Assembly (NCBI GenBank): GCA_030424865.1
Contig: JAUHVR010000022.1
Coordinates: 23,390 to 87,389 of the forward strand
Length of the DNA stretch: 64,000 nucleotides
Direction of reading: 5' to 3'
Source: Alphaproteobacteria bacterium
GTDB taxonomy: Bacteria > Pseudomonadota > Alphaproteobacteria > Rhodobacterales > Rhodobacteraceae
Shown here: positions 29,946-37,637 of the stretch, piece after piece
How the letters are laid out: each line of letters opens with the position of its first letter
Numbering within the stretch: the first letter of the stretch is position 1
Notes under the pieces: model-generated
What the model saw: only the letters and a program-made list of their open reading frames with translations
The model's database searches: none
What the model was told of the DNA's origin: nothing
Program-made: the position numbers and the translations under genes

Positions 29946-30359
29946 TTTCTCTTCACCTCACCTGACGTTGGAGTATTCGTCCAAAAGACGTGCTCGGTTT
30001 GGAATGGTTTTCCTGGACAGCACAGATGTGTGCCGCTTTGCGTTCAGTTTGAAACGACGGAACGAACGCGGGTTCAATGCCGCAAATGGCCGACGGCTCT
30101 TGGAGATCGCGGTCGCAAGTATCGAGTGGCCGATTGATCGCCCGAGGACACAGGTGGTTGCGCCAAGTGACACATCACATCAGGCTGGCGCCGAGTGCAT
30201 CGACATTCAGTATAGCATCCTGAACGGCGCGCTTTATGACCACTCCGACCCCGTCGCCTTTGCGCGGCAGGTGCCGGAGTGCTATCGCAAAGGGTTCCCG
30301 CATCAGCAGTGCCGACCCAAGTATCACCCGATGTTCGGCGATCCAAAGCAGACCGATAC

Positions 30360-30533
30360 CTCGGCCTAAGTGTTTTAATCCAACCCGGAATGGGCGGCGA
30401 CTTTGATCCGATGTCGCAACGTGCGGTCAAGTCGTTCCAGACCCGCAACACGCTGGCGCGCAACGGGCTGACGCAGGGAACGCTGGACGCGCTGGACCTG
30501 CTGGAGATCATTCCGAACTACGAACTGAATTGA
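30360..30533 (+). pseudogene. Remnant of a peptidoglycan-binding-domain gene
   Basis: The frame ending at 30533 encodes YLGLSVLIQPGMGGDFDP and then SQRAVKSFQTRNTLARNGLT, close to the PG_binding_1 pattern (GxFDPxSQRAVKxFQ...NGxT). There is no plausible start in this frame: upstream coding-like text (about 30180-30370, for example LNGALYDHSDPVAFARQVP) is in another frame and stops at 30369. This looks like a frameshifted leftover, not a working gene. The remainder of 29946-30624 shows nothing else apart from the approach to secE. Confidence 0.4.
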
Positions 30534-30624
30534 CGCCTCGGTTCACGCTTTTGCTGCGGGTTCTTGAATTCGTCCCGGCGCTCGTCTAAGTGCACCGTTA
30601 CCGTAAGTATGGGAACCGCAAAGA

Positions 30625-30816
30625 ATGGCCAATCCAGTCCAGTTCATCCAGCAGGTGCGCAGCGAAGTCTCCAAGGTCGTCTGGCCGACGCGCCGCGAGG
30701 TGCTGTTGACCACCGTGATGGTCTTTATCATGGCGACCCTGACCGCGATTTTCTTTGCACTGGTTGACCTGGGCATCCGCGCCGGGCTGCAGGGCATCCT
30801 GGGGATGTTCGGCTGA
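30625..30816 (+). CDS. secE: Preprotein translocase subunit SecE
   Basis: The 63-residue protein has the SecE core: an amphipathic N-terminal helix with EVSKVVWPTRREVLLTT and a single transmembrane segment VMVFIMATLTAIFFALVDLG. Short, single-span SecE is normal in alphaproteobacteria. It sits between tRNA-Trp and nusG, the standard order. Confidence 0.96.
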   Translation: MANPVQFIQQVRSEVSKVVWPTRREVLLTTVMVFIMATLTAIFFALVDLGIRAGLQGILGMFG

Positions 30817-30891
30817 GCGCCGGGCAAATCCGGCCCCCGAACCTCTTGATTCTTTGACCTGCGCCCGTTAGGTCACACGACACTTCCGGTT

Positions 30892-30925
30892 GGCGTGCAA
30901 TGATTCGAGTTGCACGCCGATTTTT
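30892..30925 (+). terminator. Terminator or attenuator between secE and nusG
   Basis: A perfect 9-bp stem (GGCGTGCAA / TTGCACGCC) with a 9-base loop is followed by GATTTTTATT. It lies 75 bases beyond secE and 75 before nusG, so nusG probably has some independent transcription or depends on read-through. Confidence 0.75.
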
Positions 30926-30999
30926 ATTGTACAAGCTGCATCCGGAAGGGAATGGAACCAGGTCCCCGGTAGTGGGCAGAAACTGAAGGTTGATCTCAG

Positions 31000-31533
31000 A
31001 TGGCAAAGCGGTGGTATTCGGTCAGTGTGCTTTCGAACTTCGAAAAGAAGATCGCCGAGCAAATCAAGCAGACCGCCGAAGAGCAGGGTCTGGATGATCA
31101 GATCGAAGAAGTGCTGGTTCCCACCGAAGAGGTGATCGAGGTCCGTCGCGGCAAGAAGGTCACCACCGAACGCCGTTTCATGCCCGGCTACGTGCTGGTG
31201 CGGATGGAGATGTCGGACCAGGGCTATCACCTGATCAACTCGATCAACCGCGTCACCGGCTTTCTGGGCCCGCAAGGCCGCCCGATGCCGATGCGCGACG
31301 CCGAGGTGCAGGCGATCCTGGGTCGCGTGGCCGAGGGTGAGGAAGCGCCGAAGCTGATGATCAGCTTCGAGATCGGCGAAAAGGTCAAGGTCAACGACGG
31401 CCCGTTCGAGGATTTCGACGGCATGATCGAAGAGGTCGACGACGAGAACCAGCGCCTGAAGGTCTCGGTCTCGATCTTTGGCCGCGAAACCCCGGTCGAG
31501 CTGGAATTCACGCAGGTCACCAAGCAGGGCTGA
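31000..31533 (+). CDS. nusG: Transcription termination/antitermination protein NusG
   Basis: The 177-residue NusG begins [20 protein letters not shown], has the NGN-domain block [20 protein letters not shown] near residue 60, and the KOW domain [20 protein letters not shown] near residue 123. It links RNA polymerase to Rho or to the ribosome. It is normally followed directly by rplK-rplA; here a sulfotransferase and an ankyrin/cytochrome gene intervene (about 2.1 kb). Confidence 0.97.
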   Translation: MAKRWYSVSVLSNFEKKIAEQIKQTAEEQGLDDQIEEVLVPTEEVIEVRRGKKVTTERRFMPGYVLVRMEMSDQGYHLINSINRVTGFLGPQGRPMPMRDAEVQAILGRVAEGEEAPKLMISFEIGEKVKVNDGPFEDFDGMIEEVDDENQRLKVSVSIFGRETPVELEFTQVTKQG

Positions 31534-31538
31534 GGCCG

Positions 31539-32306
31539 TTAGCCCAGCCCCGTCTTTTCCAGGTCTTCAACAAACCGGGCGCGCCAGCGCTCGGTCAGGG
31601 CGTCGGACAGCCGTGCCGTGTCGGCACGTGGCAGCGTGGACCCGGCCGGTCGGTCAATGGCGCGCAGGATGTCCCTTAGCGTTCTATCGGGATCCGCGCT
31701 TAGATCTTCATATCGGATGACCTGCGGTGCGATCGCCTGCCGCTTGAACCAATCCCGCCAGGTGCGGTCAAACGCGCGCATCTCTTGGTAGACCGCGAAT
31801 ATCTGCGCGAAGTCATAGACCGGGTCCCTGTGCGGCGACAGACGTTCGATTTCAGTGCCGTCGGTTGCCTTGTGCCACAGACCCGATTGCTGGGCACGGA
31901 CGTAGAACAGCGCTTGTGCAATCTTGTCCGTGCGGTTCAGGTACAGAATTCGTGTGGGGCCGAACAGGCGCTCGATCCGCTCGGCGCTGGTTGTTGCGTC
32001 AGGGCAGACGGCCGCGATCGCCTGCAAGAAAAAGGCCAGGCCATGGCCCTGCAGGCGCACCCCAAAGATATCGCCAGACCCCCGCCCCTTGTCGCGTGCT
32101 GCGTCGATCAAGACCTTGGCTTGCTGCACTGGTCCCAACGTCGGATCGAGCGGGGTTTCAATTATACCCGCCCAACTGCTGAGAAGTGAGCGGTGGAAAT
32201 AGGCCTCGGGGTGACCAGCCACGCCGGTTGCCGTCAAGAGGCGGCACAGCATGGTGCTGCCACTGCGGGGTGACGTGCAAATGAAATAGGATGAATACCG
32301 TGCCAT
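31539..32306 (-). CDS. Stf0-like sulfotransferase
   Basis: The 255-residue protein begins with SYFICTSPRSGSTMLCRLL, the PAPS-binding loop as found in Stf0 (trehalose 2-sulfotransferase) relatives, followed by TGVAGHPEAYF, a pattern typical of Stf0. Later motifs include ILYLNRTDKIAQALFY and VIRYEDLSADPDRTLRDIL. Such enzymes transfer sulfate from PAPS to a sugar or other acceptor; the acceptor is unknown. The start at 32306 (ATG) or 32309 (GTG) lacks a strong ribosome-binding site. Its minus-strand orientation inside the nusG-rplK interval marks it as an insertion. Confidence 0.8.
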   Translation of the reverse strand: MARYSSYFICTSPRSGSTMLCRLLTATGVAGHPEAYFHRSLLSSWAGIIETPLDPTLGPVQQAKVLIDAARDKGRGSGDIFGVRLQGHGLAFFLQAIAAVCPDATTSAERIERLFGPTRILYLNRTDKIAQALFYVRAQQSGLWHKATDGTEIERLSPHRDPVYDFAQIFAVYQEMRAFDRTWRDWFKRQAIAPQVIRYEDLSADPDRTLRDILRAIDRPAGSTLPRADTARLSDALTERWRARFVEDLEKTGLG

Positions 32307-32456
32307 CACACAGCAGGTATCATCGCACGACGACGAATTTGCAAAGGATTTGCCGAGGTCGCGGGTCTGTGCCGTTTTTGGCGCCTCTGCGGTTCATGTG
32401 TTAGGATTGGCCTGCCAGCCCCGGCGTTTTATTCACGTTCGCAAGGCCTCCAAATC

Positions 32457-33467
32457 ATGTCCGATCCCTCACTCACTATCAGGATGCCGCGTTGGATTGC
32501 TGCAACGTTGCTGATCATTGCGTTGGGCCCCCAAGCCGCCCGGGCCGGCGAGCTGCACACCACGTCCATTGCCGGTGATCTGGACAAGGTTATCGAACTC
32601 TTGGATGCAGGCGCCGACGTGAACGAGGCAGACCCGACCGGAACGCCCCTGATCTGGGCCATGTTCGGTCAACAGGCTGAGGTCGCGAAATTGCTGGTGG
32701 ACCGCGGCGCCGATCCAAACGTGCAAACCACCGGTTGGACCCCCCTTGTGTCGGCCATCAAGATGCAGGCGCCGGATCTGATTGACGCGCTGCTGGCGGC
32801 GGGTGCGGATCCGAATGGAAACGAAGCTCTGATCGCGCTTGCGGCCGCCGCCGAACTGGACGACGGGCAGCTTGCAGCGCGGTTGCTGGCGGCGGGCGCC
32901 AACCCGGACGCCCGGATGTCAGAGGCGCGGACCGCCCTGCATGTCGCCGCCGAAACGGGCAGTGCGGCGGTTGCACAGGCTTTGCTGACGGCGGGGGCTA
33001 ATCCGAACGCTTTGACCTCTAGTGGCAAACCGGCGCTGCATTTTGCTGTTCTGAATGATAACGACGCGGTCGCCGCGCTGTTGCGTGAGGCGGGCGCGCG
33101 GCCCGGACCTGTGCAGCCTGTTGCCGCCTTGCTTGGCACGGCGGATCTCGGGCTGGGCAAAGAGGAGGCGCAGGTTTGCGCGCGCTGCCATGCCTTTGCA
33201 CCGGTCGACGACAAATACGTCGAGCCGCCCCTGTGGAACATCGTGAACCGTAAGGTCGGCCAATATCCGGACCGGCCCGTCAGCGAAGCCTTGCAGCAGA
33301 TCGGCGCGATCTGGGACTACGACACCCTGAACCGCTATATTGCCCGTCCCACCGAGTTTGCGCCCGGAACAACGATGGATCTGGTCGGGATTTCCGATCC
33401 CGACCGCCGCGCGAACCTGATCCTGTTCCTGCGCAGCCTGAGCGACATGCCCGCGCCCTTGCCCTGA
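32457..33467 (+). CDS. Secreted ankyrin-repeat protein with C-terminal cytochrome c domain
   Basis: The 336-residue protein has a signal peptide (MPRWIAATLLIIALGPQAARA). Residues about 30-235 are at least five ankyrin repeats (for example DKVIELLDAGADVNEADPTG, AQALLTAGANPNALTSSGKP). The C-terminal part, about residue 236 to 336, is a class-I cytochrome c: heme-binding CARCH near residue 241 and a later Met in APGTTMDLVGISD that fits the axial ligand. Thus it is a periplasmic heme protein with a protein-binding arm. The role is unknown; electron delivery to a bound partner or redox sensing are possible. It is inserted just upstream of rplK. Confidence 0.85.
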   Translation: MSDPSLTIRMPRWIAATLLIIALGPQAARAGELHTTSIAGDLDKVIELLDAGADVNEADPTGTPLIWAMFGQQAEVAKLLVDRGADPNVQTTGWTPLVSAIKMQAPDLIDALLAAGADPNGNEALIALAAAAELDDGQLAARLLAAGANPDARMSEARTALHVAAETGSAAVAQALLTAGANPNALTSSGKPALHFAVLNDNDAVAALLREAGARPGPVQPVAALLGTADLGLGKEEAQVCARCHAFAPVDDKYVEPPLWNIVNRKVGQYPDRPVSEALQQIGAIWDYDTLNRYIARPTEFAPGTTMDLVGISDPDRRANLILFLRSLSDMPAPLP

Positions 33468-33631
33468 CAACAACCTTCTTGCCAAAGGCACGGATACTCT
33501 GTACCTGACGCCGATCGCCTCGGATGGGGCGAATCCCTCGTGGGAGGCGCGGTGATCGCGATCACCAGACCAGACCACGTCAACATAGGCCGCGGGACGC
33601 GTTCCACGGCTGTTTGAACAGGAGAAGGCCA

Positions 33632-34057
33632 ATGGCCAAGAAGCTCGTTGGCAGCATGAAGCTGCAAGTGCCTGCCGGGCAGGCAAACCCCTCGCCGCCC
33701 GTCGGCCCTGCGCTGGGTCAGCGCGGCATCAACATCATGGAATTCTGCAAGGCGTTCAACGCCAAGACGCAGGACATGGAGCCCGGCGCGCCGTGCCCGA
33801 CCGTGATCACCTACTATCAGGACAAGTCCTTTACCATGGACATCAAGACGCCCCCGGCGTCGTACTACCTGAAGAAGGCCGCCAAGCTGAAATCGGGCGC
33901 CAACAACCCCGGTCGTGAAACCGTTGGTTCGGTGACCCCGGCACAGGTGAAAGAAATCGCCGAAGCCAAGATGAAAGATCTGAACGCCAACGACATCGAC
34001 GCGGCGATGCAGATCATCCTGGGCTCGGCCCGCTCCATGGGCATCGAGGTGAAGTAA
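33632..34057 (+). CDS. rplK: 50S ribosomal protein L11
   Basis: The 141-residue L11 begins [20 protein letters not shown] and has the conserved [19 protein letters not shown] and, near the C-terminus, the [20 protein letters not shown] signature. It binds 23S rRNA at the GTPase centre. The ATG at 33632 is preceded by GGAGAAGG. It is followed one base later by rplA. The 164-base leader (33468-33631) contains short inverted repeats, for example around GCGGTGATCGCGATCACC, that may belong to an L1-type feedback site, but I cannot prove that. Confidence 0.98.
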   Translation: MAKKLVGSMKLQVPAGQANPSPPVGPALGQRGINIMEFCKAFNAKTQDMEPGAPCPTVITYYQDKSFTMDIKTPPASYYLKKAAKLKSGANNPGRETVGSVTPAQVKEIAEAKMKDLNANDIDAAMQIILGSARSMGIEVK

Positions 34058-34058
34058 G

Positions 34059-34757
34059 ATGGCAAAGCTTGGAAAACGCACCCGCGCCGCCCGTGAAGCC
34101 TTTGCTGGCAAAGAAAACGTGACCGTCGAAGAGGCCGTCTCGCTGGTCAAGGCCAACGCCACCGCCAAGTTCGACGAAACCATCGAGATCGCGATGGCCC
34201 TGGGTGTTGACCCGCGCCACGCAGACCAGATGGTTCGCGGCGTAGTCGGCCTTCCCAACGGCACCGGCAAGACCGTCCGCGTTGCTGTCTTCGCACGTGG
34301 CCCCAAGGCAGAAGAAGCCCAGGCCGCTGGCGCAGACATCGTTGGCGCCGAGGACCTGATGGAAACCATCCAGGGCGGCACCATCGAGTTCGATCGCTGC
34401 ATCGCGACCCCGGACATGATGCCGATCGTCGGTCGTCTGGGCAAGATCCTGGGCCCGCGCAACCTTATGCCGAACCCCAAGGTCGGTACCGTGACCATGG
34501 ACGTGGCCGATGCGGTCAAGAACGCCAAGGGCGGTGAAGTCCAGTTCAAGGTCGAGAAGGCCGGTGTTGTGCACGCAGGTGTCGGCAAAGCCTCGTTCGA
34601 CGAAGGCAAGCTGGCCGAAAACATCCGCGCCTTCGTGGGCGCCGTGGCCAAGGCAAAACCCGCCGGCGCCAAGGGCACCTACATGAAGAAGATCGCGCTC
34701 AGCTCGACCATGGGTCCGGGCGTGTCGATCGCAGTGGACTCGGCCAACGTCGAATAA
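34059..34757 (+). CDS. rplA: 50S ribosomal protein L1 (full-length copy)
   Basis: The 232-residue L1 starts [20 protein letters not shown] and has the family regions [20 protein letters not shown] and [14 protein letters not shown]. The ribosome-binding site (GAGGTGAAG) lies inside the end of rplK. The last 261 bases (from the internal ATGGACGTGGCC at about 34497) recur at 37261-37521 with seven substitutions, six of them silent. Normally rplJ-rplL would follow; here an RTX gene and more intervene before rplJ at 40078. Confidence 0.98.
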   Translation: MAKLGKRTRAAREAFAGKENVTVEEAVSLVKANATAKFDETIEIAMALGVDPRHADQMVRGVVGLPNGTGKTVRVAVFARGPKAEEAQAAGADIVGAEDLMETIQGGTIEFDRCIATPDMMPIVGRLGKILGPRNLMPNPKVGTVTMDVADAVKNAKGGEVQFKVEKAGVVHAGVGKASFDEGKLAENIRAFVGAVAKAKPAGAKGTYMKKIALSSTMGPGVSIAVDSANVE

Positions 34758-34780
34758 TCTTCGACATCGTTGAGATCAGA

Positions 34781-34806
34781 AGGGCGCCCCTTGGGGCGCC
34801 TTTTTT
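34781..34806 (+). terminator. Rho-independent terminator of rplKA
   Basis: GGCGCCCC-TT-GGGGCGCC is followed by six T. A decayed relative follows the repeated rplA end at about 37545-37572. Confidence 0.88.
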
Positions 34807-34843
34807 GTTTTGCGGTCATTGGCGTCCGTTGCGTCCGTTTTGT

Positions 34844-34875
34844 CCTAAAGTCCACAAACCTGCGTAAACTTTAGG
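34844..34875. promoter_or_regulatory. Inverted repeat upstream of the RTX gene promoter
   Basis: CCTAAAGT and ACTTTAGG (8-bp arms, 16 bases apart) lie eight bases before the candidate -35 box of the RTX gene. The position fits an operator. No regulator can be named. Confidence 0.4.
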
Positions 34876-34882
34876 CAAAGTG

Positions 34883-34911
34883 TTGACGGTGTAGAGTGCG
34901 CTTTCAATACT
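34883..34911 (+). promoter_or_regulatory. Candidate promoter of the RTX gene
   Basis: TTGACG at 34883-34888 and AATACT at 34906-34911 are spaced by 17 bases, a near-consensus sigma-70 arrangement, about 30 bases before the start codon. Confidence 0.55.
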
Positions 34912-34940
34912 CCACAAGGTTTTGCAACAAGGGACGAAAC

Positions 34941-37160
34941 ATGGACATTCAGTACTTCGGACTTGAACCGAGATTTTTCAGCAGCGCGTTCTTTTCCGGC
35001 GGTACCTATGATGTCAGCGTGATTTCGGCGTCCCCGACGCAGATCATCCTGGAACAACCCACGACCGGAACGCGTGTCACGCTGGACGGGACAGGGTTGG
35101 TATTCGATGGCACGGGTGTGCTGGTCGAAGCCGGAACGATCACCGGGATGACGTTCACCAACACGCTTGGAACTCAGACTTTTGCGACTTTCACGGACTT
35201 CAGCTGGGCGGCTGCCGATCTTCATGCCGCGCTGGTTCTGGAAGGCGGTGGGGATTCCTCGGGTCTGCTGGCCCTGTTCCAGGGGCAGCCGGTCAATTTC
35301 GATTCGAGCGCGACGGCGTTCGACGCCGAAGACTTCGACCGTTACATCGTCAACAGCATCACAGCCCTGACAGGAAGCAGCTTCGGAGACACAGGCCGCC
35401 TTGGCAACGCTGCAGGTGTCTCGTTCGTCGGAGGTGACGGCGGGGATTCGATCAGTTCCGGCACCGGTGACGACACTTTGGCCGGGGATGGCGGCAACGA
35501 CCAGCTTCAGTCCGGGGCTGGCAATGACTCGGTGACCGGTGGTGCCGGGAACGACACGCTGGGCGGTGCGGTTGGTGACGATACGCTTGAAGGGGGCGAC
35601 GACAACGACAGTCTGAGCGGGTACAATGACAATGACTCTCTGGACGGCGGCGACGGGGCGGACACGATCGACCCGGGGCGCGGCACCGATATCCTGACCG
35701 GTGGCACGGGGATCGATTTCTTCAAGGGATCCGAGGGAAGCTTTGAAGGTGATACGATCACCGACTACGAGTTGACCGAGATCGTCCGGTTCTTCGACCT
35801 TTCGTTTTCGAACGACATCGCAGCCTGGGGCTTTACCGACGAAGCGCGTGTTCAAACGCAGGTCGTTGCGGGCGGGTTGCAGGTGTCTGTTCAGATCGAC
35901 ACCTCCCACTTCAAGACGATCACTTTCGAAGGCTACGATGTCATTCCGGGCGATTTTGCATTTGTCGTGAACCCGGTATCGACCCGCGGGAACAACAACC
36001 TGCAAGGTGATCTGTTCTTTGTGCCGACCGCTGGGATCCTGCCAGCTGCCACGGGCGGGGATGACCTGTTGCTTGGGACATCGGCCGGCGAAACGATTTC
36101 TGGCCTGTCCGGCGAAGACGTGATTCACGGCATGGACGGAGACGATGTGCTGCGCGGAGGCGGCAACGACGACAGGATTGTCGGGGGCTTTGGCAAGGAC
36201 ACGCTGTTGGGAGGCGACGACAACGACTTTGTTTTCGGGTCGGAAGGACAAGACAGGCTGTTCGGCGAAGGCGGTGACGATACCCTGGTCGGCGGTGACC
36301 AACGAGACATCATGTTTGGCGGTCTGGGACACGATTTCATGGGCGGAGGCAAAGGCAACGATGTGATGCAGGGCCAGTCCGGAAGCGACACGATGTTTGG
36401 CGAAGAGGGGTCGGACAAGATCTCGGGCGGCAGTGGCAACGATCTTTTGCACGGCGGCCGCAGGGATGGCGACACAGTTGGCGATGGCGACGACTTCCTG
36501 AGCGGCGAGGGTGGGTCCGACACGATCAACGGCGCCTCGGGCAATGACACTTTGCTGGGCGGTGGGTCAGATGACCAGTTGATTGGGCGCGCAGGCAATG
36601 ACTTCATGCGTGGCGACACTGGGGCTGACACCCTCAGCGGTGGGGACGGCTTGGATACAATGTTGGGCGGTGCGGGCAACGACTCCATGGGCGGTGGTGA
36701 CGGCGATGACTCGATTGCCGGGGGTGATGGCCGGGACACTTTGAACGGTGATCGGGGTAACGACACGCTTCAAGGCGGCAACCAACGTGATGTCATGGAT
36801 GGCGGTCGTGGCAATGACAGCCTCGATGGCGGCGACGGCAATGACCTCGTCAAGGGTGGGATCGGAAACGACACGTTGTCGGGCGGTGCCGGTGATGACA
36901 GGTTGCATGGTGCGGCCGGCGAAGACGTGATGATTTTCACAAGCGGCAACGACAGTATCGTGGCGTTCGCCAACGATGTTGACGAATTGCACGTTGATAA
37001 TGCGCTGTGGGTCGGTGTGCTGACCACGCAGCAGGTCGTTGACACCTTCGGCGATGACACCTCGGGCGAGGTGGTCCTTGATTTCGGTGGCGGCAATGTC
37101 GTGACGGTGAACGGTCTAACGGACACTCAGGATCTGGTGGACGATCTGGTCATCATCTGA
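34941..37160 (+). CDS. RTX-repeat calcium-binding protein, probable type I secretion substrate
   Basis: With the ATG at 34941 (AAGGGA upstream) the protein has 739 residues. After an N-terminal beta-rich region (about 1-160) come glycine/aspartate nonapeptide RTX repeats (GGxGxDxLx) in two blocks, about residues 165-265 and 360-670, separated by a non-repeat domain. Examples are GGAGNDTLGGAVGDDTLEGG and GNDTLSGGAGDDRLHG. No N-terminal signal peptide is seen; the short hydrophobic C-terminus (DLVDDLVII) fits type I export. No ABC transporter or membrane fusion genes are adjacent. The non-repeat parts do not match an enzyme I recognise, so adhesion or surface-layer roles are as likely as a toxin. 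It is flanked by two copies of the rplA 3' end. Confidence 0.88.
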   Translation: MDIQYFGLEPRFFSSAFFSGGTYDVSVISASPTQIILEQPTTGTRVTLDGTGLVFDGTGVLVEAGTITGMTFTNTLGTQTFATFTDFSWAAADLHAALVLEGGGDSSGLLALFQGQPVNFDSSATAFDAEDFDRYIVNSITALTGSSFGDTGRLGNAAGVSFVGGDGGDSISSGTGDDTLAGDGGNDQLQSGAGNDSVTGGAGNDTLGGAVGDDTLEGGDDNDSLSGYNDNDSLDGGDGADTIDPGRGTDILTGGTGIDFFKGSEGSFEGDTITDYELTEIVRFFDLSFSNDIAAWGFTDEARVQTQVVAGGLQVSVQIDTSHFKTITFEGYDVIPGDFAFVVNPVSTRGNNNLQGDLFFVPTAGILPAATGGDDLLLGTSAGETISGLSGEDVIHGMDGDDVLRGGGNDDRIVGGFGKDTLLGGDDNDFVFGSEGQDRLFGEGGDDTLVGGDQRDIMFGGLGHDFMGGGKGNDVMQGQSGSDTMFGEEGSDKISGGSGNDLLHGGRRDGDTVGDGDDFLSGEGGSDTINGASGNDTLLGGGSDDQLIGRAGNDFMRGDTGADTLSGGDGLDTMLGGAGNDSMGGGDGDDSIAGGDGRDTLNGDRGNDTLQGGNQRDVMDGGRGNDSLDGGDGNDLVKGGIGNDTLSGGAGDDRLHGAAGEDVMIFTSGNDSIVAFANDVDELHVDNALWVGVLTTQQVVDTFGDDTSGEVVLDFGGGNVVTVNGLTDTQDLVDDLVII

Positions 37161-37260
37161 CGGCTTGCCGGGTCCAGTGAATTTCGCCTTTGGCATGGCA
37201 GGACGCATGTGTCGGGGCTGTCGCATCAGCTAGTCTGTTTGGGGCGGCGGTAGGTTGATC

Positions 37261-37521
37261 ATGGACGTGGCCGACGCGGTCAAGAACGCCAAGGGCGGTG
37301 AGGTTCAGTTCAAGGTCGAAAAGGCCGGTGTTGTACACGCAGGTGTCGGCAAAGCCTCGTTCGACGAAGGCAAGCTGGCCGAAAACATCCGCGCCTTCGT
37401 GGGCGCCGTGGCCAAGGCGAAACCCGCCGGCGCCAAGGGCACCTACATGAAGAAGATCGCGCTCAGCTCGACCAAGGGTCCGGGCGTGTCGATCGCAGTG
37501 GACTCGGCCAACGTCGAATAA
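37261..37521 (+). pseudogene. Repeated 3' end of rplA (L1 residues about 147-232)
   Basis: This 261-base segment copies the last 87 codons of rplA (stop included). Substitutions relative to 34497-34757 are seven: GAT/GAC, GAA/GAG, GTC/GTT, GAG/GAA, GTG/GTA and GCA/GCG silent, and ATG/AAG changing Met to Lys in SST(M/K)GPG. The frame stays open and an ATG (37255 or 37261) could start an 86-88 residue fragment, but there is no ribosome-binding site and a fragment lacking domain I would not be a working L1. A weak terminator relic follows at about 37545-37572. Confidence 0.9.
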
Positions 37522-37637
37522 GACGAGACTATGACCCGGTGGGTCGGGCGCACTGCGAGGCGCCTTTTTGTTTGAGGCCAATTCTCGAACTCTTGCCAAA
37601 GAAGCACAAAATCGGTTCAATGATGCATGTTTTCCTC

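Noticed and set aside
29968..30369. A 133-codon frame after tRNA-Trp
   Set aside because: No ribosome-binding site and no family pattern; the better-supported signal is the PG-binding remnant in another frame, so I treat the area as decayed.
37255..37521. An 88-residue small protein starting [10 protein letters not shown]
   Set aside because: It is the repeated end of rplA; no ribosome-binding site, and the fragment lacks the parts needed for an L1 fold.
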